Origin: Basidiobolus meristosporus CBS 931.73
Taxonomy: Eukaryota; Basidiobolomycota; Basidiobolomycetes; Basidiobolales; Basidiobolaceae
DNA length: 64,000 nt
Direction of reading: 5' to 3'
Assembly (NCBI GenBank): GCA_002104905.1
Contig: MCFE01000004.1
Coordinates: 1-64,000, forward strand
This document shows, one piece after another, positions 55,029-64,000 of the stretch. Below the pieces are notes generated by a model. That model did no database searches. It worked only from the letters and a program-made list of their open reading frames with translations, and had not been told where the DNA came from. The position numbers were made by a program, and so were the translations under genes. Position 1 is the stretch's first letter, and each line of letters starts with the position of its first letter.

Positions 55029-57063
55029 ATGAACATCTCTTATAAGCTTCTCACTTGGATCACATTAGCCATTCTAACACTCTCACATTGTCTTACTATT
55101 CAAGTCGTTGGTCTTGATGCCATTGGTGAAGCCGACTTGGGCTCAGAAGGCGGTCCCGAGGTGAGTAGTGGGAAAGACGATATTGGTGACGATACTACAA
55201 ATACCCCGGATGACACCCCCGAGGCTGAGCCTTCGCAGGGAGCCGCTGAAGCTCCAAGTGAAGTTTCTCCCGATTCATACTGTCGAACCCTTGGAAATCT
55301 ATACTCGAGTATGAACGGCCCAGAATGGGCTCTTAAAGATAAATGGAGTGTAGACGGGACAGGCTGCTGCCTATGGTATGGGATAGGCTGCGATAAAAGT
55401 GGGCAGATTGTGACAGTGTAGGTGGTTCTAGAATCAGTTGATTAATTCCAAACTAATGAACCGTCTCCGTTTCGCAGCACACTGCGAAAGAACAATCTCT
55501 CTGGTCAAATTCCAGCAAGTATCTTCTCGATCGCTACATTACGACATCTGTAGGTGAAACTTCCACCGACTGCTATACGTCTACTAATATTTCTGCAGAG
55601 ATCTCAGCGATAATCATATTACTGGAGGGTTCCCGGAGATTCTTGGCGATGTGGCATCTTTAGTTTTGCTGTGAGGTCTAAGACCTGTTCACTAATTATC
55701 ATGAAACTAATAGATCGGTTCTACCCTAATAGGAACATCAGCTACAACCAGCTGACGGGATCGATCCCTTCTAGCATTAGCAGTATCACAAACCTTAAAT
55801 CACTGTAAGTAATTTGATCCATCCAGCTGAACTTCTACTTGGCATTCCTGACCTTCTCTCATGCTAGCCATTTGAAGAATAATCTGCTGTCCGGGGTTGC
55901 TGATTCTCTCGCTGAACTTTTGATGCTCTCGACATTGTATGAATCAACCAAAGGATGTATATGCAGAAGAAACACATTAACACATTAACACATTCTTTTC
56001 GTTAGGGATTTGGGCTTCAACAAGTTTACGGGTCAGATCCCGGGTGCAATCTTCAAATTACCTGCTTTGAAGACACTGTAGGGTTTTGTATATTTTAGTC
56101 ATTATTTAGATGTCTATTCACAATGTTCTAGCCTACTTAATGGGAATAACTTTACTGGGGAAATACCACCTGACATTGCAAGCCTTTCGTCGCTGGCCAA
56201 GCTTTACTTGAGTCACAATTCATTTGACGGGGATCTCCCTGTAGCTGTTGGGAACTGCATTAAGCTTCAAACGTTGTAAGTATAACCGCGAGTTACGCAA
56301 TTGAATTCTTTGCATTGATTCCGGGATTTTAGGGACTTGAGTCACAACCGCTTTAAGGGCACTTTTCTGGGACAATACACCAAGATGAGCAGCCTTGCGC
56401 ATTTGTAAGTAAAGCATGATGTTTAACTCTCCTGTCAGTTTCTAACACTATCAGCTGCTAGAGATCTATCGTATAATTTTCTAACAGGAAACATACCAGC
56501 GGAGATCGGCTCACTCACAAATTTGGAAACACTGTGCGTACTACGTAGCTTATTTTTGCCGTAACTTGCCCCTGCTAATCACTAAAATCCTTAGCAAACT
56601 AAACTACAACCAATTTGTGGGTGAAATCCCGAAATCGATTCAGGCGCTAACCAAGTTGACCATATTGTAATCATAGCAGAACAACGATCATTTGATTTGA
56701 ACAGCCACTCACTCTTTCTCACAGGAGGCTCAACAAAAACGATCTGAGTGGCAGTTTTCCTGACATCTCTGCCCCAGAAAACCTTATCCTAGGCAGTTGC
56801 AGCGTCCAGCCGAATCCTTTCGAGTCATGTCCACCCCTAGATCGTCAGAGCAATCAGACCACCCTTGCATATGTCTGCAATTTGGATTGTGCCAGTAAGC
56901 TTCTTGGATAACTTGCAACTCTCACACCACCTATTCTGAATGCATCTTAGGCAGATCCATTGCTGGGAAACTCACATCCACTGGCCACTCGAATGATGCG
57001 TGGCACAGCACAGTCGCTCTCTTGGCCGCTTTACTTTTCACACTCTTCAACCGGCAAGATTAG
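55029..57063 (+). CDS. GPI-anchored leucine-rich-repeat surface protein
   Basis: A signal peptide (MNISYKLLTWITLAILTLSH) is followed by an acidic spacer and an LRR N-cap with paired cysteines (YCRTLGNLYSSMNGPEWALK, CCLWYGIGC). Ten plant-type 24-residue LRRs and a partial eleventh follow, each of the form LxxNxLTGxIPxxIxxLxxL. Nearly every repeat is one exon with phase-2 introns: 55478-55549 and 55599-55670 are each exactly 72 nt. One exon is 69 nt, and one is 144 nt (two repeats), as if an intron was lost. A Cys-rich cap (SCSVQPNPFESC) and a last exon with a hydrophobic tail (STVALLAALLFTLF, NRQD) look like a GPI signal after a Ser/Gly site. Probably a wall or plasma-membrane adhesion or recognition protein; ligand unknown. 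Confidence 0.82.
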
Positions 57064-57149
57064 ACGTTATTTGCAATTTATTCATGAACTATTTGTTTAA
57101 TAAAACCTGTTGAACATATTAACAAAATAAACTATTCGCTATCTAGTTT

Positions 57150-60082
57150 TTACAAACGGCTGATAAGCCCCATCATCAGATCTTCCATTAGGCCAGTTGC
57201 TTTGAGTACATCGCGAATCTCCTTGACAAGTATTATCTCCAAGTCGTTCTGAACATTCTCCGGAATCTCTTTAAGATCCTTGCGGTTACGCCACGGTAGG
57301 ATTACCTTCTTGATCCCCGCCCTATGGGCAGCAAGTACCTTTTCTTTGATACCGCCAACTGGCAAGACCTACAAAAGTTCCATTCGTTAGCATGAATATA
57401 GGGGATAGGATTAGACTCCATTTTGCTTACTTGGCCTCGTAGGGTGATTTCGCCGGTCATCGCCAAGTTGGGTGGTATGGCTCTCTGAGTGAACATTGAT
57501 ACTAGGCTGGTAACCATGGCAACGCCAGCACTAGGCCCATCTTTTGGTACGGCGCCTGCAGGAACGTGTAGATGTACATCAATCTGGGAGACCAGCTCGC
57601 TTTTGGTATCAGGTGTGATGCCTAGTTCAAAAGCATGAGCCTTCACCCAGGATAATCCTAACTGTGCTGATTCTTTTATGACATCCCCAAGCTTTCCGGT
57701 CAAATGAAGTCGCCCCTTGCCAGGCGATTGTGAGGCCTCGATAAACAATATATCACCAGAACCAGAAGCGGTCCATGCCAATCCAGTAACAACCCCTGGT
57801 ATCGAGGTTCGGCCGGCAACCTCACTCTCTACCTTCTCGACCTTCACGTAAGGTTAGCATCAATCCCTTTCTCACTACGATTAAGACGAAAAACAAACCC
57901 CAAGAATATCCACGACGCACTGCTCAGTGATCTCCTTGCTGTATATCGGTAGCTCTTTCTTCTCCTCAGCTTCAGCGTATTGAACAGCCTTGACACGACA
58001 TACAGCCGCTATCTCTCTTTCCAAATTACGGACGCCCGCTTCACGGGTATACTCGCCAATGATCTTAGTCAAGCTCCGTTCGGGTATCTCCAATTGCTCG
58101 TTTGTGAGCCCATGGATTTTGAGTTGCTTCGGCATTAAGTGATTACGAGCGATAACCAATTTCTCATCTATTGTATAACCAGGGATCTGGATCACCTCCA
58201 TACGATCGAGCAACGGTGCAGGTATTGTCTCATTCTGGTTAGCTGTGGCAATGAACAAGACCTTTGAAAGATCGATCGGAACGTTCAGATAATGGTCGGT
58301 AAAAGTGTGGTTCTGTTCAGGATCAAGCACCTCCAATAGTGCAGAGGCAGGGTCTCCGTGAATAGTTGAGGAGCCCAATTTGTCGATCTCGTCTATGATG
58401 ATACAAATATGTGCGTGTTGTTAGTTCGATGAGAGAATAAAGTAGGCTGAGAGGAACAAAGTACCCAAGAGAATCACAGGGTTGTTAACTCCACACTTTC
58501 GAAGCGCGTGGGCAATCAGACCTGGCATGGAGCCTAGATAGGTTCTTCGATGACCTCTAATCTCTGCTTCGTTGGAAACGCCACCTAGTGAAATGCGATG
58601 GAATTTTCTACCCAAGGCTGATGCCACGCTCTGGCCCAGCGAAGTCTTGCCTACTCCAGGAGGGCCGATCAAACACAGAATGGGTCCTCTCAGATCCTTC
58701 TTGAGCTTTCGTACTGCAAGGTATTCAATAATCCGCTTCTTGACTTTTTCCACACCAAAGTGATCATGATCGAGTTGCTGACGGGTTTTCTTCAGGTCGA
58801 TAATGTCCTCGTTAGAAATGGCCCATGGGATTTCAGATAGCCATTCTAGGTAGGTTTGAATAACTTGGTATTCGCCCATTGCAGGTTGCATACGCTTAAG
58901 ACGGCGCAATTCTCGTTGGGCAACCTTCTGGACTCCTTCCGGAAGGTTGGCATTCTTCAGTCTTTTGGTAAGCTCACCCAAGTCGTTATCATCTTCATCG
59001 TCGTTATCGTCTTCGTTGTGTTCATTGAGCTCCTTTTTTATGGCACTCATCTAAAAATACATGAGCATGTCAGTGTTGATAGAGACCATAAGAGGCGACA
59101 TTCAATGGCCTACTTGCTGGCGTAGATAGTAATCACGTTGCTTTTTACTCAAATTCCCCTTCACTGTAGAATGAACTTTTTGTGATATCCTTAATACCTA
59201 GAATAAAGTTTGGCTTAATGGGTGAAGGGGACAACTCGAAAACTCTAGTGGAATACCTGGATTTGTTTTATCAACAATTCTGCGGTCTCTTCCACCCGCA
59301 TCTTTAAATCAACGGCATCAAGAATCTTCAGTCGGTCTTCATATCCGAAATCGACCGTGCTGGCCAGTATGTCCGCCAGAGGTCCCGGCTTGAGGGTGTT
59401 GATGAATTTTTGTAGCTGCGTTACCATGGATTCTGGAAGTTTCAATTCTTGAAGTAGAACCAGCAACTCTCTGGCGGTCGCCTTAAGCTTCACCACAGCC
59501 TCTTCCACCGCTGAGTCTTTCACATCGTCTATAGTGGAAAGCATTAGACCAACCTAGATTCGCTATGAAGGGTCAAGCTGAAGCAACACTTACTGGGATC
59601 TCGGTGAACAAGAACGTTCGCTTCAAGATAAGGAGTATTCTTTACTATTGACTGCACCTCGATACGAGTTAGCCCTGTAAATTGAGTGCCATTGAATTGT
59701 TAAATTTGCAAATTCCATTAATGGTCATCCCATCGTAAAGCAAACCTTCTAGGACAACAATAAACCCCTCACGGACTTGTAAAGAACGTTTGAGACCAAT
59801 GATACGTGCTGCGCAACCCAATTTCCGTAATGGCGGCTCTTCCGCTAGCTTCTCAGCGTCAGTTTCTTCAGTGGGACTCGTCTGAGTGGTCAAAGGTACA
59901 CACCCTACGATTACCGCTTCCTTCTTGTCTTGAACACTTTTGATGACATCCTCCATGAGGGTTAGGTTATTTTTCTGAGTGATTTCCAAGCGGAGTATAA
60001 AGCCAGGCAGTAAGACCTTGTTACTCAGCGGAATGATAGGTAGAACCGAAGGGATATTAAGGACGTTCTGTGCAGAGGACAT
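57150..60082 (-). CDS. LONP2: Peroxisomal Lon protease
   Basis: About eight exons start at ATG 60080-60082. The N-terminal LON domain ([20 protein letters not shown]) and helical region ([16 protein letters not shown]) lead to the AAA domain. It has Walker [41 protein letters not shown], Walker B VILLDEIDKL split by an intron, and sensor residues near [20 protein letters not shown]. The protease domain has the catalytic Ser in [18 protein letters not shown] and the Lys in [20 protein letters not shown]. The protein ends GLISRL; Ser-Arg-Leu is a PTS1 signal, placing it in the peroxisomal matrix, where this family removes damaged matrix proteins. An acidic run ([17 protein letters not shown]) is a local insertion. 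Confidence 0.92.
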
Positions 60083-60958
60083 GGTGTATTCAGCTGTGAG
60101 TTATCCAAGGCCTACAATGGTTTGCAGAGTTGAATATGGAGGATGGTATGACTAAAGTTTGCTGGCAGCGCTACTGGCGCAAGTTATAAGAAAGGAGACG
60201 TTTGAAGATTTTGGATAATGATTGGCCTCTTTTGGATCAATTAGATGTATATTGATAATTATGAAGTCCCACGCGTGACTAGATTTAGCAGTCTTTCTAT
60301 CTAATTGGCATTCACATGTTCACAAAGTGATGACGACGTCTCACTTGTATCAAGCTGAGGAAGTAGCAACCTGGTTTCTATGCCAAAGCAGCCAGTGGTC
60401 AGTAGCATTAGCCATATAGGAATAGCCCCCTCAACCCTTGTATATTCCAATAGAAGTCTCCTCACTGCCAGTGCCGAGCATTTATACATGAACGAGAGAA
60501 TTGAATCTTTATTGATTTCCAAAAACTCCGCAGGTATACAACATGCAGCCAGGTGTATGTTGCATCATTCCATTCATTTGAGCCATTTCCAGGGTGACGG
60601 TTTGCTCAGCCATCAATTGTCCCCTATTATTCGCCTGGATTGGATGGGATTCGATGGGATTCGATGGAACGGCTGCTGAATTCCATGTATTTCCAATGTT
60701 TGGTTTTGCAAAGACATTCAAGATGGAGCCTCCACAGCTGTGGTGATTGTTGTTCTCCACTGTGCCTCTCGCATATTGTATCTAAGAACGTGAGCTATGA
60801 GGAAGATATTAAAGAACTTCTCGGGCCCCTCCACACTCTCTGTTTTTCTCTTCCCTCTACTTCGGTAAGATTCGCCAACTATCTGCTTATTCTAAATATC
60901 CGTATTAACCATACCGCTTAACAGAAGCCAGTGTTGGCTTGCATGAGAACTAACTGCG
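60083..60958. other. Divergent region between Lon and the WSC gene
   Basis: Several overlapping short frames on both strands (60380-60921) with no recognisable product. A short repeat of ggattcgatgg units lies at about 60640-60668. Probably promoters only. Confidence 0.45.
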
Positions 60959-61741
60959 ATGCTCCAGTTCAAGGCGCCTCTTATAATCCTCTATATTCTC
61001 TACCCTAAACTAACTCAAGGCAGCGTTTATGTCGGCTGCTACGAAGATGCTGACGACGTCCCGCTCCTCAACGATCTGAGTGCCACCGACCTTCCTAATC
61101 CATTCGTCGATCTTTCTCAGTCAAACGAACTATGCGCCGATTTTTGCCAAGTCCACCAATTTGTCTATTCTGGCACACACGACGGCAAATTCTGTTATTG
61201 TAGCAACACCATCCCACCAAGAACTAACAAGGCTTTCGAGTATCGATGCCAGACCCCCTGTGTGGGCAGCGAAGAAGAAGTATGTGGTGGCAGTGAATTT
61301 ACTAGCGTGTATGCAGTTGGATCAAACCATCCAGACACAGGCCACACGCCTCAAAACACCATCAAAACAAACGAGCTTACGGAGGAAGCCGAAGTCAGAA
61401 ACCAGCTCTCTTCCAGTCGTCTAAACGCATCCACATGGGCTTCGAGACCCGAGGGTGGCAACGGACCAATCTCCAATAACATCGGCGGAATCCCCGCTAG
61501 TGCAGGAAGTCTCATAGATAATACTGGTTTGATGGCCGCTGTCTTCACCTTGGCAGGGGTGGTTTTCATTGGAAGTGCAATCCTTGCATTCATACTATAT
61601 AATCGGAAAAGACTCACCTTGGAACCAGAATATCCTTGCTCCGTTAGTAGCGAAACCTGGGAACACCGTAGATCCAGCATTAGCTTGGTTGATCATGTTG
61701 ATTACACCATGAAACTACGGGTAACTAATCCGGACTGTTAG
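60959..61741 (+). CDS. WSC-domain cell-wall sensor-like membrane protein
   Basis: A single exon of 260 residues. A signal peptide (KAPLIILYILYPKLTQGS) is followed by one WSC domain with the expected cysteines (VGCYEDADD, CADFCQVHQFVYSGTHDGKF, CYC, CQTPCVGSEEEVCGG, TSVYAVG). A short Ser/Asn-rich stalk comes next, then one transmembrane segment (AAVFTLAGVVFIGSAILAFI, LYNRKR). The cytoplasmic tail is about 45 residues. The layout is that of yeast Wsc1-3 sensors, which report wall stress to Rho1 through its GEF, but the stalk and tail are much shorter. Loss of reach or signalling motifs cannot be judged by eye. The first ATG after the promoter gap was chosen. Confidence 0.85.
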   Translation: MLQFKAPLIILYILYPKLTQGSVYVGCYEDADDVPLLNDLSATDLPNPFVDLSQSNELCADFCQVHQFVYSGTHDGKFCYCSNTIPPRTNKAFEYRCQTPCVGSEEEVCGGSEFTSVYAVGSNHPDTGHTPQNTIKTNELTEEAEVRNQLSSSRLNASTWASRPEGGNGPISNNIGGIPASAGSLIDNTGLMAAVFTLAGVVFIGSAILAFILYNRKRLTLEPEYPCSVSSETWEHRRSSISLVDHVDYTMKLRVTNPDC

Positions 61742-62316
61742 TGTATTGTGTTTGTTTCATCTTTCTTTGGTAATCGATCATCCCTTGGTCTGATCTACCC
61801 GGAGAATGACAGCTAATTGCATATTATTTAAGATGGAGGGGGTTTTCACGTGACACCCATTCATAGAGACGCCTCCACCTATTTTCTTTTCATAGCTAGC
61901 CGCATTGGCTATCTGCACTCCTATCCTTTTAGCAAAAGACATACCAACTACATATACCACCTGGAAAGTGCTGAACTAATTCTGGTTATTTAAGGACGAA
62001 GAGTCGAAATAAACTGATATCCACTACAGCTTCTTTTGCTTGTTGCTCTCGTACTGGCCATATAGCTGTGCATAATATTGACTTCGACGCTTTCTGCATC
62101 ACTGTTTGATATTGATGACAAAGCGAGCAGATACTCTCCAAATTGGGTTAAACCACGCCAATGCTTCCCCTTACTTTGATCAACAGGTTTGAATCCTTCT
62201 AATACGTAACATGTCAAAGCGAATGGACTTTTTAGTAATAATAATTCATTGAGCACCAGTCGATTTCTGTATCGTCACTTCTGAAACGGTAGCAAGAGTG
62301 ATACAGGTTCGATGCC
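61742..62316. other. Convergent 3' region between WSC and DCAF11
   Basis: No gene seen; short frames at 61778-61960 and 61990-62256 lack features. Confidence 0.45.
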
Positions 62317-64000
62317 CTAACAGATTGTGGCCGAAGTGTATTGGTGTTGAACAATTGATCCCGAGTTGTCGTGGCTTCCATGCCAACTGGTGGAAACAAT
62401 CTTTGGAAGATAAGGGTGCCAGCTGACATCTCGAGTAACAGCCCGGCGGGAGATGGGCCTTGTAGAATCTCTACTGGTCGCCGCACCAACGTTGAGAGTC
62501 TGGACAATGTCTCCAGCAAGATTGAAGACTCGGACCTTGCCATCCTCTGAACCTGTATACAGATATCTTTGGCCAGTATTATGCAACGGAGAGAAATGGC
62601 AACGAATCAGCGTCTTGAGGACTCGGTGACCCCTGTAAGTCATCACCGAGCAGTCATTTGGATGTCGGAATCTTCTTGGGCCTGGATACTCCATGAAGCG
62701 ATAATCCCAATGGCAGCGGAAATCCAATCGCTCTGAACTGTCAAACTGACTGGCAGTCATCATGTTCCTTCAAAATAAGGAAATATCAGAGAGGATCTCC
62801 CGCTATCGTTAGATTGGAATAGAGCTCAAACCTGATATCCCACAGCTTCATGGTTTGGTCTTTCGAGTTGGTCAAGCAATAGCGACCATCTCCTTTGGAG
62901 GCAACAAAAGTGATCCCTTCGCTATGGCCCACCAAGGCGCCTGCGGGACGACTCCCTTTCCCCTTCATCGATCTTCGATCCCTAGTCAACGAGGATAAGC
63001 ATCGGGAGTGACGAGTTTCGCGATGAAATGACCAACCAAACTTTCACAAACGAGTCATCACTTCCACTAAAAAGAACATGAGTCGATGCTGGATCGGCAA
63101 AACAAACTGCATTCACCTCATCCTCATGACCAGCGCTTCTGGAAACTACCTTACGAGTTTCAACATCATATACTGGAGACGGGTCAGACCAGATCGTGTT
63201 GGATCGACTAAATAGGAGACATACTGTATATTCTTGCATCACTCGCCCCGGCTACAATCTCACGAGCATCTCCGGAGAACCTAATGGACCACAGCTATAG
63301 GCGATACTGATTAAACGATGTGCAACGCTGCTGATCAAATGACTTCTACAAACCCCAAAACCGGGATATTCATCTCTCCCGAAGTCAAGAGCATGCTGCG
63401 TGTCGTCATGTGGGTCGGTCTTCGCCATATATAGTACAGGAGAGATAGAGGAATATATGATCCATTGATTGTCCGAGCTTAGCGAGGCATCTTTTTGGGC
63501 AACAACGATAAGCGGCTAGTCTGAGACGGATGAGTAAGCAACAATCCATACCTGTGATGGTCCACCGGCCTACGAATATTCCATACATATTAGTAAACAC
63601 CACATGACAAGGATTCGCTGCGATGCATGCTACCTGTTTCACCAACGATGACTTTGGTTTCCACAAACTCTGGCCCAGTAGTGTCGTATATATGGACAAG
63701 AAAATCCTGTCCACAAGCGTAAAAGAAGGTTCTGGGAATATTGTTAGCGCCAACTCGGTATTTGAAAGCAAGCCTACACCATACCCGTCCTCCGAAAATT
63801 GCCCAGAGTATGGGCGTGAATCGTAGTGTGCAACCACCTGACCTCTTCCGGAAGGACGATAGTTCTATTGTAGATCACAAGGTCAGAAGCTAACTTTAGG
63901 GGGTAGAAGGGACCTTTCCAAACCTTTGAGACAGGGGCTTTAAGAAAATAGCTGGGCATGCATTCTCGAGCTATGAGCTTGTCCACCACGTTGACAGATG
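62317..64000 (-). CDS. DCAF11: DCAF11/WDR23-like WD40 protein (5' end beyond the window)
   Basis: A multi-exon minus-strand gene enters from the right edge and ends at TAG 62317-62319. WD40 pieces in order are YDSRPYSGQFSEDG, FFYACGQDFLVHIYDTTGPE, VVSRSAGHEDEVNAVCFADP, HVLFSGSDDSFVKVW, DRRSMKGKGSRPAGALVGHS, GITFVASKGDGRYCLTNSKD with QTMKLWDIR, MTYRGHRVLKTLIRCHFSPL, YLYTGSEDGKVRVFNLAGDI and RDVSWHPYLPKIVSTSWHGS. The order and the DCAF11-specific text (MTYRGH, LIRCxFSP, SKGDxRY) identify the CUL4-DDB1 substrate receptor family. In animals it targets NRF2/SKN-1-type factors; the target here is unknown. Exons upstream of about 63990 are outside the window. Confidence 0.85.

Noticed and set aside
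60380-60921. Overlapping frames on both strands between Lon and WSC
   Set aside because: Mutually overlapping, low-complexity in part, and no protein-like pattern.

Overview
The window is eukaryotic and fungal. Genes are split by short introns, mostly about 45-90 nt with GT..AG ends. Several products are typically fungal: a CDC3-type septin, a WSC-domain wall sensor, an SFP1-type zinc-finger protein, a GPI-anchored leucine-rich-repeat protein and a giant secreted Thr-rich protein with a chitin-binding-like end. An EBP-type sterol isomerase, a KDM3-type demethylase and an SGF29 homologue point to an early-diverging lineage (Zoopagomycota such as Basidiobolus would fit) rather than a yeast. That placement is an inference and was not tested. 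Bacterial features (operons, CRISPR arrays) are absent, and I recognised no tRNA or rRNA gene.

Layout. 1-822 is the 3' part of a zinc alcohol dehydrogenase. 823-5848 is gene-poor and holds a foldback repeat (about 2005-2490) and decayed coding fragments. 5849-13333 is a single-exon gene for a 2494-residue repeat protein. 13334-15494 holds a second foldback copy and a broken small secreted-protein gene. 15495-16917 is SGF29 and 17803-21283 is a DH-PH RhoGEF.

22045-31232 is a four-copy PEP carboxykinase array in mixed orientation. Two copies are intact and two are broken by single-base insertions; a small secreted-protein gene sits inside the array. Next come an amino-acid transporter (32179-33583, minus), an EBP sterol isomerase (34887-35617, minus), and a Cdc7/SIN-like kinase with an added CH domain, C1-like finger and possible CAAX end (37423-41015). 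They are followed by a septin (41547-43298, minus) and SFP1 (44279-45277, minus).

The right part is gene-dense: an LTA4H/LAP2 aminopeptidase (46682-48714), proteasome chaperone NAS2 (48831-49832, minus), SNAPC4 (50216-52160) and a KDM3 JmjC protein (52542-54765). After these come the LRR-GPI protein (55029-57063), peroxisomal Lon (57150-60082, minus), a WSC sensor (60959-61741) and a DCAF11 WD40 protein running off the right edge (minus).

Functional links are loose, as expected in a eukaryote. PEPCK and peroxisomal Lon both fit growth on fatty or two-carbon substrates. The septin and the SIN-like kinase, about 0.5 kb apart and convergent, both serve cytokinesis. The giant mucin, LRR-GPI protein, WSC sensor and RhoGEF all relate to the cell surface and wall signalling. 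The least ordinary items are the CH-kinase-C1-CAAX fusion, the homogenised PEPCK array, the 195-bp higher-order repeat in the mucin, and the one-exon-per-LRR gene.
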